Below are positions 41,499 to 50,198 of a stretch of 50,198 bases of DNA, in pieces. The stretch is taken from the NCBI GenBank assembly GCA_937912125.1, contig CALDOK010000023.1:1-50198 (forward strand), read 5' to 3'. This DNA comes from an uncultured Pseudomonadota bacterium. GTDB taxonomy: Bacteria > Myxococcota_A > UBA796 > JAFGLY01. Below the pieces are notes generated by a model. That model saw only the letters and a program-made list of their open reading frames with translations, did no database searches and was not told where the DNA came from. The translations under genes were made by a program, and so were the position numbers. Numbering within the stretch: position 1 is the first letter of the stretch; each line of letters starts with the position of its first letter.

Positions 41499-42395
41499 GT
41501 TTCCGAACCGCGTCCGTGCCCCTTCCAGCACCGCCTGAACCCCCCGGTGGGCCACCTTGCGCTCGACGGTGATGGCGTGGAAGCGTTCCTCGGCGTCGGG
41601 CACCGTGCCGATCACCTCGAGGCTGGATCGCTCCTGGATGCGCTGGGCGATGAGGCTGGGGACGGCAAGGAAGCCGAGCTGGTCGTCGGCGAAGACCAGC
41701 ATCATGGCGGGGTCTTCGAACTCGGCCACCACCCTGGGGCTCACCCCGAGGCTCGAGAACCAGCGGTCCAGGGTGCGGCGCAGGGCGGTCTCGCCGGTGG
41801 TGAGGATGGCCGGGGCGCCGTCCAGGGAGGCGGGGAAGCCAGGGCGCAGGGCCGCAGCCAGGGGCGGGGCGGCCATGAGCACCACCGGCGAGCGGCCCAG
41901 CTCGTGGGTGAAGGCCTTGACCCGCAGGGAGGAGGGGGCGGGACGGTCCGTGAGCACCAGGTCCAGCTTCCAGCTGGCCAGCTCGAGCAGCATGGTCTCG
42001 AGGTCGGCCTCCCGCACCGAGAAGCGCACGGGCTCGTTCATGGCCAGCACAGGCGCCAGGATCTCCCGCGCGACCAGCTTGGGCATGGAGTCGGTCACAC
42101 CGATGGCCAACTGCAGGGGGCGCCCCGTGGGTAGCTGGCGCACGGCGGACATGAGCTCGCGGCCCAGGCCGAAGATCTCGTCGGCGTAGCTGAAGACCAC
42201 CCGGCCCACCTCGGTGAGCACCAGGCTGCGGCCGCGACGCTCGAAGAGCTTCTCCCCCAGAGAGTGCTCCAGGGCCTTGATCTGGGTGGAGACCGTGGGG
42301 GGCGCCAGCAGCAGCACCTCGGCCGCCTTCGCGATGCTGCCCTCGCGGGCGACGGTCCAGAAGTACAGCAGGTGGTGGTAGTTGAGCCAGTCCAT
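41493..42395 (-). CDS. NhaR-like LysR-family regulator
   Basis: This 300-residue LysR-type regulator begins DWLNYHHLLYFWTVAREGSI, a start shared with NhaR proteins, which switch on the Na+/H+ antiporter gene in response to sodium and pH. The helix-turn-helix is in AEVLLLAPPTVSTQIKALEHSLG. The effector domain contains LTDRPAPSSLRVKAFTHELG. No antiporter gene is nearby, so the target in this organism is unknown; the adjacent ATPase and the divergent surface-protein gene are candidates. ATG 42395 is the start. Confidence 0.88.
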   Translation of the reverse strand: MDWLNYHHLLYFWTVAREGSIAKAAEVLLLAPPTVSTQIKALEHSLGEKLFERRGRSLVLTEVGRVVFSYADEIFGLGRELMSAVRQLPTGRPLQLAIGVTDSMPKLVAREILAPVLAMNEPVRFSVREADLETMLLELASWKLDLVLTDRPAPSSLRVKAFTHELGRSPVVLMAAPPLAAALRPGFPASLDGAPAILTTGETALRRTLDRWFSSLGVSPRVVAEFEDPAMMLVFADDQLGFLAVPSLIAQRIQERSSLEVIGTVPDAEERFHAITVERKVAHRGVQAVLEGARTRFGNS

Positions 42396-42515
42396 GCGCG
42401 TTCCCTAGGCTTTGTCTAGCATTTGGCTATCTCGAGCCGGCCTGGGCTGGCGAGCGCTTGCGAACCGAAACCCGGCGACGTACATGCGCAAGCTTCGATT
42501 TGCCTGGAGGATTCC

Positions 42516-43661
42516 ATGCTCTCCGTCCTGACCCTCGCCCTGGCCGCCGCCTCCGTCTCACAGGCCTCCTGCCCCGCGGATGTGACCGTCCACGGAGCGC
42601 TCACGTGCTCCTCCAGCTTCGCGGGCACCGTGGCCGCGGCCGCCGACAGCAAGCTGGGGGGCGAGTGCAGCGACAGCGCCTGCTACAGCTGCGGCGAGCC
42701 CTTCGCCAACGAGAACCAGGTGGCCAGCGAGGCCGTCTACAGCTTCGAGTGTCAGCTGGCCGGCACGGTCACCATGCTGATCACCGACCTGACCTGTGAC
42801 CTGGACATCTACGTCCTGGACGACAGCTGCGACCCCTACGGCGGCTGCCTGATGGGCTCCACGGCCCCCTACGACGTGGACGACAGCGTGGAGTTCGAGT
42901 GTGCGCCTGGGCAGGTCTACTACGTGGTGGTCGAAGCCTACGGCACAGCGCACCTCGAGGACGCCTCGGGCCCATGCACCGACGACGGCACCGCCACCGG
43001 CACGGTCTACGACCCAGGCTACACCCTGAGCTTCGACGTCAGCGCCAGCACGGGCTGTGCCGAGGACTGCGACGACGGGCTGGACAACGACCTGGACGGC
43101 GACGTGGACTGCGACGACAGCGACTGCTGGGTCGAGGATCTCTGCTGCGACACCGACGGCGACGGCTACCGGGCCGAGGGCGACTGCGGCGGCGACGACT
43201 GTGACGACACCAACCCCTACGTGCATCCAGGCGCCCCCGAGGGCGACGCCAGTGGCGACGGCACGGGCGTGGACAACGACTGCGACGGCACGGTGGACGA
43301 GGGCACCAACGACTACGACGACGACGGCGACGGCTTCACCGAGAACGATGGTGACTGCGACGACGGCGACGCTTCGGTGAACCCCGATGCCACGGACATC
43401 CCCGACAACGGCATCGACGAGGACTGTGACGGCAGCGACACCACCACCCCGGAGGACACCCAGCCCCCCGAGGACACGGACACCAGCGACACCGAGCCTC
43501 CGGAGAGCGACGACACCGGTCCCGTTGGCGACGACACAGGCGACGACGATGGCAAGGACGGCTTCGGTGTGTGCAACTGCAGCGCGGCCCCCGGCGGCCT
43601 GCTGGGTGGCTCGCTGATGGGCCTGTTCGCCCTGGGCCTGGCGGTTCGACGACGGAGCTAG
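42516..43661 (+). CDS. MopE-like calcium/copper-binding-type surface protein with MYXO-CTERM-like tail
   Basis: This 381-residue protein has a signal peptide (about 1-18) and a Cys-rich N-terminal domain (about 20-180). The second half has MopE-type and thrombospondin-3-like motifs: CDDGLDNDLDGDVDCDDSDC, DTDGDGYRAEGDC, CDDTNPYVHPGAPEG and VDNDCDGTVDEG. An acidic Thr/Pro/Asp linker (about 325-350) precedes a C-terminal sorting signal of the MYXO-CTERM type: Cys pair (CNC), hydrophobic segment and an Arg-rich end (RRRS). Such proteins are exported and cut at the Cys. ATG 42516 has GGAGG upstream. It diverges from the nhaR-like gene. Confidence 0.9.
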   Translation: MLSVLTLALAAASVSQASCPADVTVHGALTCSSSFAGTVAAAADSKLGGECSDSACYSCGEPFANENQVASEAVYSFECQLAGTVTMLITDLTCDLDIYVLDDSCDPYGGCLMGSTAPYDVDDSVEFECAPGQVYYVVVEAYGTAHLEDASGPCTDDGTATGTVYDPGYTLSFDVSASTGCAEDCDDGLDNDLDGDVDCDDSDCWVEDLCCDTDGDGYRAEGDCGGDDCDDTNPYVHPGAPEGDASGDGTGVDNDCDGTVDEGTNDYDDDGDGFTENDGDCDDGDASVNPDATDIPDNGIDEDCDGSDTTTPEDTQPPEDTDTSDTEPPESDDTGPVGDDTGDDDGKDGFGVCNCSAAPGGLLGGSLMGLFALGLAVRRRS

Positions 43662-43679
43662 GCTGGGTGAGCCGCTGCT

Positions 43680-46088
43680 CTACTCGGCGCTCGAGGTGAT
43701 CAGGTCGGCGCAGCAGCGGAAGCCGTCGTCGTCCTGCTTGTGTCCGGTGGCATGCCAGTGGCGGCTCATGCAGTCCTGGCCGTAGGTGGCGCCCCACATG
43801 GTGCCGCCCAGGATCTCGTGACAGGGCTCGTCGGCGGCGCTGGGATCGGGCGGGAAGGGGGGCCCGGGGTGCTCGGCGGCCACCCACTCGCTCACGCCCC
43901 CGTTGAGGTCGTGGATTCCCTGGGGGCTGACGCAGTCGGGGAAGTCGCCGATGGCCCGCAGGTCGCGGGTGTCGAAGTAGCGGGCGCCTTCGGTGAAGCA
44001 GCGGGTGGGCTCGTACTCGGCGCCGTAGCTGTAGCGCCAGCGCTGGACGCCGCGGCAGGCCGCCTCCCACTCATCGACGCTGCAGAGCCTGCGCCCGCTT
44101 GCTTCGCAGGTCAGGCGGGCCTCTTCCCAGCTGATGTTGGTCCTGGGGAGCTCTCCCACCCGGTTGGGGTACTCGTAGACGTCCATGCAGAACGCGGGGA
44201 GCGCCACCGTGCGATCCGGGGTGAAGTAGTCGGCGATGGGCTCGATGTCTGCGCCGGGGCCCAGCACGTAGGAGCCGCCCGGGATGGGCGCCATGCCCTG
44301 GGGGCATGAGGCGCCTGGGGGCAGGGGGTCGGCGGCGGCGGTGCTGGGGTCGGGTACGGGGCTGGAGTGGCTGGCCCAAGCGGCGGCCTTGGTGGCTTGT
44401 GCCGCGAGCAGGTCCGCCACGTCGTCTCGGCGGGTCAGGTAGGTCAGCCGGGCGCCCATGGGGGCTTCCACGACGTGATCGACGGTGTAGCAGCGCCGCG
44501 CCAGGGCGATGGCGTCGTGCCAAGCCTGGCGCTGGTGCTCGTCCATGCCCACGAAGCCCAGGGGCCGCGCGACCTCGCCGCTGTCGAACCATGGGTCGGT
44601 CAGGTGGATCACCAGCAGGCGGTCGAGGCTGCATGGCTGGTCCACGAAGCGACCGGGCAGATAGGAGGCGTGCAGCCGGCGCACGGGCCAGTCCACGTCG
44701 AGATCCGGGCGCTGGGTGGTGATCAGGTAGTGGAGCCAGTGGCCGGCCCAGATGCCCTTGGCCTGGACCAGATCGAGCACCGCGGCCCCCCGCTCGGCCT
44801 CGAGCCACGCCATCGCGGCCTGATCGGTGTCGTCCCGGGGCTCGCCTGCGCGATCGGTCATGGGGGTGAGGGGCCCCAAGGCCGCTGGGATCAAGCCGGA
44901 GCTGACGGCGTGGGCCACCATGGCCAGCACCGCGCCCACGGCCAGTAGGCTGGTGCCTGCGGCGCTGGTGTGGACCCGGCTGCGACCCCAGCCCACGCCG
45001 GCCAGCACGGCCAAGGGCGCCACCAGAAAGAGCGTGAGGCCGCCCTGGCCGCTCTCGGTGAGGGCCAGCAGGGGCAGGGGGGAGATCAGCGCTGCCAGCC
45101 AGCACATCAGGCCCGCATCCCAGCCCGGCCGCCGGGCGACATAGCCCAGGAAACCCAGGGCCAGCAGCACCGTGGCGACGATGCCCAGGCCCTGGAGGGG
45201 GACCCAGCCAGCCAGCTCGCCCAGGCGGCCGACCATGGCCATGGGCTCGCTGGCTTCCTGGCTCGCGATGCGCCCGCCCCAGGCCTGCCACCAGCCGAGG
45301 TAGAAGGGACCGGCCATCAGGGCCACCAGGGCCAGGGCCATGGCCTGGATGGGGAGCCTGCGCTTGCGATCACCGGGCTGGAGCAGGGCCACCAGCAGGG
45401 GGGCCCAGATCAGGAAGGCCATGGTGGTGCGGTCGCTCATCAGCCCCAGGCCCACCGTGCAGGCCCAGGCCAGGGCCAGGGCCCGGTGCCGAAAGCCCTG
45501 GGACAGCACCAGCAGGGTGGTGGAGACGGCGGCCAGGCAGGCCACGAAGGGCACGGGGGTGTAGTGCCGCAGCTCGAGGAGCAGCACGGTGGGCAGCAGC
45601 GCCAGCAGCACCGCGCGCCAGGCCGAGGCGTGGTGGGCATCCGCGAGCATGGAGGAGGTCTTGCGCCCCACGTTCAAGCGCTTCTCGACCGCGGCCACCG
45701 AGCCCAGCCGAGCGGCCTGGGGCAGGCGCGCCGAGAGGTCGTGGGCGCCGACGCCCACGGCCCACAGCAGCAGGAGCAGCGCGGGCAGCAAGGCGAAGAG
45801 GGGGGCGCGCAGCCCGCCGATCCAACAGAAGGGGGCCGTGGCGAGGTAGGCGGCGCCCGGCCAGTAGGCGTAGCGCTCTTCGCCCGCGTAGCGTCCCATC
45901 CAGGCGTCGCGCAGGCCCTCGATCGGGCTGTCGGCGAGCTCAGAGGCCACGTTGGCCGCGTTCTGCAGGTGGGTGATCTCGTCGTTGCCGGTGGGGAACC
46001 AGTCCGCCATCAGCCAGCTGGCGCTGATGCCCAGGACGGCCAGGAGCGCCAGCGCGGCGAGGAGGCGGAAGAAGCGAGCGTAGGCCAT
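43680..46088 (-). CDS. Membrane glycosyltransferase-like protein fused to an FGE-sulfatase domain
   Basis: This 802-residue protein begins with about ten membrane segments (1-430) in the style of GT39/ArnT glycosyltransferases; the first loop has WFPTGNDEITHLQNAAN, where the Asp-Glu pair sits at the expected catalytic place. Residues about 440-590 form an extracytoplasmic domain. Residues about 597-802 are an FGE-sulfatase (SUMF1/EgtB-like) domain: MAPIPGGSYVLG, MDVYEYPN, NISWEEARLTCEASGRRLCSVDEWEAACRG and GFRCCADL. The fusion is unusual. It may be a sugar or lipid modifier with a lectin-like use of the FGE fold. ATG 46088 is the start. Confidence 0.8.
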   Translation of the reverse strand: MAYARFFRLLAALALLAVLGISASWLMADWFPTGNDEITHLQNAANVASELADSPIEGLRDAWMGRYAGEERYAYWPGAAYLATAPFCWIGGLRAPLFALLPALLLLLWAVGVGAHDLSARLPQAARLGSVAAVEKRLNVGRKTSSMLADAHHASAWRAVLLALLPTVLLLELRHYTPVPFVACLAAVSTTLLVLSQGFRHRALALAWACTVGLGLMSDRTTMAFLIWAPLLVALLQPGDRKRRLPIQAMALALVALMAGPFYLGWWQAWGGRIASQEASEPMAMVGRLGELAGWVPLQGLGIVATVLLALGFLGYVARRPGWDAGLMCWLAALISPLPLLALTESGQGGLTLFLVAPLAVLAGVGWGRSRVHTSAAGTSLLAVGAVLAMVAHAVSSGLIPAALGPLTPMTDRAGEPRDDTDQAAMAWLEAERGAAVLDLVQAKGIWAGHWLHYLITTQRPDLDVDWPVRRLHASYLPGRFVDQPCSLDRLLVIHLTDPWFDSGEVARPLGFVGMDEHQRQAWHDAIALARRCYTVDHVVEAPMGARLTYLTRRDDVADLLAAQATKAAAWASHSSPVPDPSTAAADPLPPGASCPQGMAPIPGGSYVLGPGADIEPIADYFTPDRTVALPAFCMDVYEYPNRVGELPRTNISWEEARLTCEASGRRLCSVDEWEAACRGVQRWRYSYGAEYEPTRCFTEGARYFDTRDLRAIGDFPDCVSPQGIHDLNGGVSEWVAAEHPGPPFPPDPSAADEPCHEILGGTMWGATYGQDCMSRHWHATGHKQDDDGFRCCADLITSSAE

Positions 46089-46286
46089 GCGAGAAGAACC
46101 TCGGACTGTCGGCGTTCTATCGCGGGGGCCGCGGGAGCGCTTCGAACGGACTGGGGCTTGTCCATGCCTCCCAGGGGGGGGGCGACTGGACCACCGCCAG
46201 CGCCCTAGCGGCCCGCAGCGCCGGTGAGTGGCTACCCTTGCGGCGAGGGTGTGGGGTTCCCAGCGCCCGCGGCCCCCGCGGTGGCA

Positions 46287-47720
46287 CTACCCCGGCGTCC
46301 GCACCTCACCCAAGGCCGGCGCGGGCTCGCGCCGCTCCAGCAGCAGCGCACCGCCGCTCTCCAGCTTGCGCTCGAAGCCGGCAGCCTCGAGCAGGGGCAC
46401 CCAGTCGTGGAAGCCTGGCAGCACAGCCAGGTTCACCGCGGTGCTGAGCCAAGCGCGGTCTTCAGGCTCAGACCAGTCGTCGGTGGCGTAGACCACCTGG
46501 CGGTCGGCGAGCATGGCCACATAGCGGGCGTCGGTGAGCACCGGAACCGCAGGGGGCACGGCCCGGATCACCGTCCAGGGGGTGTCCTCTCGCGTGCTCG
46601 GCGCCGTGGCGCCCCTGAGGGTGCGGTGGCTCATCAGGGCGCGGCCTCGCAGCTCGGCGGGCCACATCCACAGGTTGGCCAGCACCAGCAGCGCGAGCGC
46701 CACCCGGCAGGGCCAGCGCCAGCGCTCGAGGCGGGTGGCCGCCGCCACCAGCACCAGGCCCATCCCCGCCAAGCCCATTGCCCACAGGTGGTAGGCGTTG
46801 CCGGCCACGTAGCCGCTGGTGGCGGTGGAGCCGATCCAGTTGCCCAGCACCACCAGCGCGGCCAGGGGGGCCACGGGCAGCAGCAGCAGCGAGCCGCCCA
46901 CCAGCCCGGCCAGCTGCTCGGCGTAGGTCCAGGCCCAGCCGCCTCCGTCGGCAGTGGAGCCGAAGGCTGTGGCCAGCCCACCCCACAGATCGTGCCCGCC
47001 GAAGAAGTCCGAGACCCGGCCCAGGCCCACGCGGATGAACAGGGTCCAGCCACTCCCCGCGGCCAGCAGGGCCCCCGCCGCGGCCCACCGCCAGCGGGGC
47101 TTGCCCGGCCAGGCCATGGCCGGGATGGCGGCCAGCATGAGCACCGCCACCTCCTCGCGGCAGGCGGCGGCGGCCAGGGCCAGGATCAGCCCGGGGACCA
47201 GCCGGCCTTCGCGCAGCAGGGCCCAGCAGCCCAGGGCGAAGGGGATGGCCATGGTGATGCTGCGGAAGTCCTCGATCACCACGAACATCAGGCCGGGCAT
47301 GCTCAGCCAGGCCAGGACACACAACACCGCGGCGACAGGGTCCATCAGGCTCTTCAGGCCCATGCGTCCCACGGCCAGGCCTCCCAGGCCCACCAGCCAC
47401 ACCTGCAGCAACAGCATGGCCTCGACCCGGGGGAACAGCCGGACCAGGGGCACGGCCAGCACCAGACCGGGCTCCACGTGGCGCCCGGCCAGCAAGCCAT
47501 GGCCTTGTTCGGTGCCCAGCAGGGTGCGCTGGGGGTTGTCCATCCAGGCTGCCTGCCAGACCCGGTGGAAGAAGTAGCCCTTGTCCAGGCCCAGCTCTCG
47601 CTCGAAGCCCCAGTGGCGCTCCAGCGCCAGGGCCGAGCCCGCCAGCACGAAGACCAGCACCGCCACGACGATGGCGGTCCAGGCCCAGGTGGGTGCGCGG
47701 CGTGGGCTGGGAGAGGGCAA
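46287..47720 (-). CDS. DUF2079-like membrane protein
   Basis: This protein of about 477 residues has roughly ten membrane segments and resembles DUF2079/GT-C-type membrane proteins: the first loop contains HWGFERELGLDKGYFFHRVWQAAW, followed by GTEQGHGLLAGRHVEPGLVLAVPL, with a conserved-looking HVEP motif, and LAAAACREEVAVLMLA. The C-terminal 110 residues are extracytoplasmic. GT-C relatives move sugars from lipid carriers, but the active Asp is not evident. I chose TTG 47720 because GGAG lies seven bases upstream; the open frame to 47825 would overlap the divergent decarboxylase gene. Confidence 0.72.
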   Translation of the reverse strand: MPSPSPRRAPTWAWTAIVVAVLVFVLAGSALALERHWGFERELGLDKGYFFHRVWQAAWMDNPQRTLLGTEQGHGLLAGRHVEPGLVLAVPLVRLFPRVEAMLLLQVWLVGLGGLAVGRMGLKSLMDPVAAVLCVLAWLSMPGLMFVVIEDFRSITMAIPFALGCWALLREGRLVPGLILALAAAACREEVAVLMLAAIPAMAWPGKPRWRWAAAGALLAAGSGWTLFIRVGLGRVSDFFGGHDLWGGLATAFGSTADGGGWAWTYAEQLAGLVGGSLLLLPVAPLAALVVLGNWIGSTATSGYVAGNAYHLWAMGLAGMGLVLVAAATRLERWRWPCRVALALLVLANLWMWPAELRGRALMSHRTLRGATAPSTREDTPWTVIRAVPPAVPVLTDARYVAMLADRQVVYATDDWSEPEDRAWLSTAVNLAVLPGFHDWVPLLEAAGFERKLESGGALLLERREPAPALGEVRTPG

Positions 47721-47793
47721 GGGCTGGCTCCGGGGTCGAGGGCATTGTAGGAGCCCCCTCTGGGCGCGTCCAGGTGCGCCAGCGAGGTGAGCG

Positions 47794-49245
47794 ATGACGC
47801 GGCAGCCCGAAGCCAGCTTCCACATGACCCCCGAAGAGTTCCGACGTCGCGGCCACGAGGCGGTGGACTGGGTGGCCTCCTATATGGAGCGCCTCGAGGA
47901 CTTCCCCGTGCGCTCCCAGGTGGAGCCCGGCCAGGTGCGCGCCGGCTTGCCCGAGCACCCGCCTCGGCAGGGAGAGCCCTTCGACGCGGTGATGGCCGAC
48001 CTGGAGCGCGTGCTCCTGCCGGGTATCACCCACTGGCAGCACCCCAGCTTCTTCGCCTACTTCAACGCCAACGCCTCGGGCCCCTCCATCCTGGGGGAGC
48101 TGCTGAGCGCGGGGCTCGGGGTGCAGGGCATGCTCTGGTCTACCAGCCCGGCCTGCACTGAGCTCGAGACCCTGGTGATGGACTGGCTGCTGGAGCTGCT
48201 GGACCTACCCCGAGCCTTCCACTCCAGCGGCGCCGGCGGCGGTGTGATCCAGGACACGGCCTCGAGCGCCACCCTCTGCGCGCTGCTCACCGCCCGGGAG
48301 CAGGCCAGCGGCTGGACCGCTCACCGTGAGGGCACGCCGAGGGAGCTGACCGTCTACTGCTCCACCCAGACCCACTCGTCTGTGGAGAAGGCAGTGCGGG
48401 TGGCGGGCATGGGCACGGATCGGCTGCGCCTGGTGGGCACCGACGCGGATCTGGCCATGGACCCCCAGGCTCTTCGGACCGCCATCCAGGACGATCTGGC
48501 GGCGGGCCTGCGCCCCTGCTGTGTGATCGCCACGGTGGGCACCACCTCCACCACGGCGGTGGATCCCCTGCGAGGCATCGGCGAGATCTGCCAGGAGCAC
48601 GGGGTCTGGCTGCATGTGGACGGCGCCCACGGGGGCACCGCTGCGCTGCTGCCGGAGCTACGGTGGATCCACGATGGCCTGGATCTGGCCGACTCCTACT
48701 GCTTCAACCCCCACAAGTGGATGTTCGTGAACTTCGACTGCGACGCCTTCTGGGTGCGGGATCGGGCGGCCCTGGTGCGCACCCTGAGCGTGCTGCCCGA
48801 GTACCTGCGCAACGAGGCCACCACCTCAGGGCAGGTGATCGACTACCGCGACTGGCACGTGCCCCTGGGGCGACGCTTCCGGGCCCTGAAGCTCTGGATG
48901 GTGCTGCGTCACTACGGCGCCGAGGGGCTGCGTCATCACATCCGGGAGCACCTGCGCCTGGCCGCGTGGCTCGAGGCCCAGGTCGTCGCCCACCCGGACT
49001 TCCTGCTGGCCGCCCCTCGCACCATGAACCTGCTCTGCTTCCGGCATCGGCGTGGCGATGCGGTCAACCAGGCCATCATGGATCTGCTCAACGCCAGCGG
49101 GGCCATGTTCCTGACCCACACCAAGGTCCAGGATCGCCTGGTGTTGCGGCTGTGCATCGGCGGTACCCACACGCAGCAGCGTCACGTGGAGCAGGCCTGG
49201 GCCCTGATCCAACAGGCCGCCCTGGAGCTACCAGACGCCGGGTAG
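47794..49245 (+). CDS. PLP-dependent aromatic-L-amino-acid decarboxylase family
   Basis: This 483-residue protein is a group II pyridoxal-phosphate decarboxylase. It starts MTRQPEASFHMTPEEFRRRG, with GITHWQHPSFFAYFNANAS near 80, the PLP-stacking His194 in STQTHSSVEKA, the cofactor Asp276 in LHVDGAHGG and the lysine K308 in NPHKW. It should remove CO2 from an aromatic amino acid such as tryptophan, tyrosine or dopa, giving an amine. ATG 47794 has a GAGG site upstream. It diverges from the DUF2079-like gene and overlaps the convergent methyltransferase gene by 18 bases. Confidence 0.93.
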   Translation: MTRQPEASFHMTPEEFRRRGHEAVDWVASYMERLEDFPVRSQVEPGQVRAGLPEHPPRQGEPFDAVMADLERVLLPGITHWQHPSFFAYFNANASGPSILGELLSAGLGVQGMLWSTSPACTELETLVMDWLLELLDLPRAFHSSGAGGGVIQDTASSATLCALLTAREQASGWTAHREGTPRELTVYCSTQTHSSVEKAVRVAGMGTDRLRLVGTDADLAMDPQALRTAIQDDLAAGLRPCCVIATVGTTSTTAVDPLRGIGEICQEHGVWLHVDGAHGGTAALLPELRWIHDGLDLADSYCFNPHKWMFVNFDCDAFWVRDRAALVRTLSVLPEYLRNEATTSGQVIDYRDWHVPLGRRFRALKLWMVLRHYGAEGLRHHIREHLRLAAWLEAQVVAHPDFLLAAPRTMNLLCFRHRRGDAVNQAIMDLLNASGAMFLTHTKVQDRLVLRLCIGGTHTQQRHVEQAWALIQQAALELPDAG

Positions 49246-49932
49246 CATGATGATGGGCACCTGACGGGTGTAGGCGATGTAGCCCTTGAGATCCTCTTGC
49301 AGGGCGCGGTCCTCGAGCAGGGCGCGGGTGACCATCACCGCTGCGATGCCCAGCACCGGCACCCAAGCCCAGACCGAGCAGAGCACCAGGGGCGCCCCCG
49401 CGGCCTGGACGATGGTGGCCAGGTAGCCGGGGTGACGCACGATGCGGTAGGGCCCGTTGTAGATGACCTTGTGGCCGATGTCGCGCTGGACGCGCATGCC
49501 CGCTTCGTAGTGGGGGTTCTCGAACATGGCCCAGGCCTGGGCGACCGCGCCGAAGAGCACCAGCAGGGTGCCTGGGTAGACCAAACCCGTGGGCAGCGAA
49601 GAGGCGTGGAAGCGTTGTACCTCCAGCCCAGCGATCACAGGCAGCGAGAGGATCAGCGGGATGTAGATGGCCTGCAGGATCCGCTCGTAGCGCCTGCCCC
49701 GCTTCAGGCCCTCGGCGCGTCGCGCCAGCAGGCCGGGGTTGTCGCGGATCAGCGCGGCGGTGGGCATGGCCGTGGCGATGGCCCAGAGGCAGATGAAGGT
49801 CCAGCCCTGGGCCCAGGCGGTGGTGCCCGCGCTGGCGAAGAGCAGCACCGCCATGATCCCCACGCCGAGCAGGCCCCGCAGCAGCGGCTTCCAGGCGTTG
49901 GGGGGGATTGTAGGCGCGGCTCTGGCCTTCAT
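49228..49932 (-). CDS. Isoprenylcysteine-carboxylmethyltransferase-like membrane protein (second)
   Basis: This 234-residue protein has about five membrane segments and the signature YNGPYRIVRHPGYLATIVQAAG near residue 150, then EDRALQEDLKGYIAYTRQVPIIMLPGVW at the end. It has exactly the length of the paralogue at 39.9-40.7 kb and the same end PGVW, yet the sequences are otherwise well diverged, so the duplication is old. It should be an S-adenosylmethionine-dependent membrane methyltransferase of unknown substrate. The start is ATG 49932. Confidence 0.85.
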   Translation of the reverse strand: MKARAAPTIPPNAWKPLLRGLLGVGIMAVLLFASAGTTAWAQGWTFICLWAIATAMPTAALIRDNPGLLARRAEGLKRGRRYERILQAIYIPLILSLPVIAGLEVQRFHASSLPTGLVYPGTLLVLFGAVAQAWAMFENPHYEAGMRVQRDIGHKVIYNGPYRIVRHPGYLATIVQAAGAPLVLCSVWAWVPVLGIAAVMVTRALLEDRALQEDLKGYIAYTRQVPIIMLPGVW

Positions 49933-50097
49933 GGTGCGGCTCCCAGGTGGGGCCTTCCTATGGATGTGGAGGGCTCGCGGCGAGGGCTGGAGAGGCTTGT
50001 TTGGACTCTCAGCTCACCTATTCCTGTTGTCCGCTGCAGGAGTTGGTGGACCCTTGAAACAGTGCGTGTCATGTTTAGGCCCCTCCCAGGAGCATCC

Positions 50098-50198
50098 ATG
50101 GTTCGCCTGTTCATCTTCTTGCCTCTGATCTTTGCCCTGGCATGCGAGTCCGACGACGCCCAAGACACCGACGCCAGCCCCGACACCGACACCGACAC
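50098..50198 (+). CDS. Lipoprotein, 5' end only
   Basis: The first 33 codons of a gene that runs off the window: a signal peptide with a lipobox (LIFALAC), then a Gln/Asp/Thr-rich tether (SDDAQDTDASPDTDTD). AGGAG lies seven bases before ATG 50098. The mature domain is outside the window, so nothing can be said of function. Confidence 0.8.
   Translation, partial: MVRLFIFLPLIFALACESDDAQDTDASPDTDTD

Noticed and set aside
43680..49932. Biosynthetic gene cluster around the aromatic decarboxylase
   Set aside because: Neighbours are transcribed in mixed directions and no assembly-line, cyclase or tailoring enzymes surround it.

Overview
The window is GC-rich chromosomal DNA that looks like a member of the Myxococcota (former Deltaproteobacteria). 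The signs are a MYXO-CTERM-like tail, MopE-type Asp/Cys metal-binding repeats, lipoproteins with Asp/Thr-rich tethers, an exported caspase-like protein, and a REP-associated transposase. Coding density is high. Many genes sit in short same-strand operons with ATGA overlaps. I saw no rRNA, tRNA, CRISPR array or prophage. Taxonomy is inferred from protein style only.

Left part (0.6-4.7 kb, minus strand). A LysR-type regulator is followed by an AT-rich operator-like spacer and four genes: a Cys-rich TusA-like protein, a DsrE-like protein, a TusA-OsmC fusion, and a MetE-like (cobalamin-independent methionine synthase core) protein. The MetE-like gene has one in-frame UGA at codon 216. Conserved sequence continues in the same frame on both sides, and a stable hairpin with bacterial SECIS geometry starts just after the UGA. 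The best reading is a selenoprotein encoded next to three sulfur-carrier/thiol proteins. This is the most striking item in the window.

4.9-17 kb holds two exported proteins of unknown function, an MBOAT plus SGNH-like pair for O-acylation of a polysaccharide, ribonuclease D, a large lipoprotein with an (Asp-Ala)n tether, and a B12-binding radical SAM enzyme. 17-20 kb has a hairpin-rich convergent spacer, an HD-GYP sensor, and a REP-associated tyrosine transposase (RAYT) flanked by palindromes and followed by three 52-bp palindromic tandem repeats. 20-24 kb is a creatininase/amidohydrolase operon, in which one amidohydrolase appears to have lost its metal site, plus a hemerythrin-like protein. 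24-28 kb is a tightly coupled ECF sigma / membrane anti-sigma-like / caspase-like operon.

28-33 kb carries secreted lipoproteins (beta-helix, HYDIN-like/vWA-like, Cys-rich) and a YjbQ-family gene. 33-38 kb is a complete operon of two FtsX/MacB-type permeases, a LolD-like ATPase, a LolA/TP0789-like lipoprotein-sorting protein and a TetR regulator, preceded by three evenly spaced TetR-like palindromes. 38-43 kb has MntP, a YceI protein, an isoprenylcysteine-methyltransferase-like protein, an orphan LolD-like ATPase and an NhaR-like regulator. 42.5-50 kb has a MopE/MYXO-CTERM surface protein, a membrane glycosyltransferase fused to an FGE-sulfatase domain, a DUF2079-like protein, an aromatic-amino-acid-type decarboxylase, a second methyltransferase-like protein and the start of another lipoprotein.
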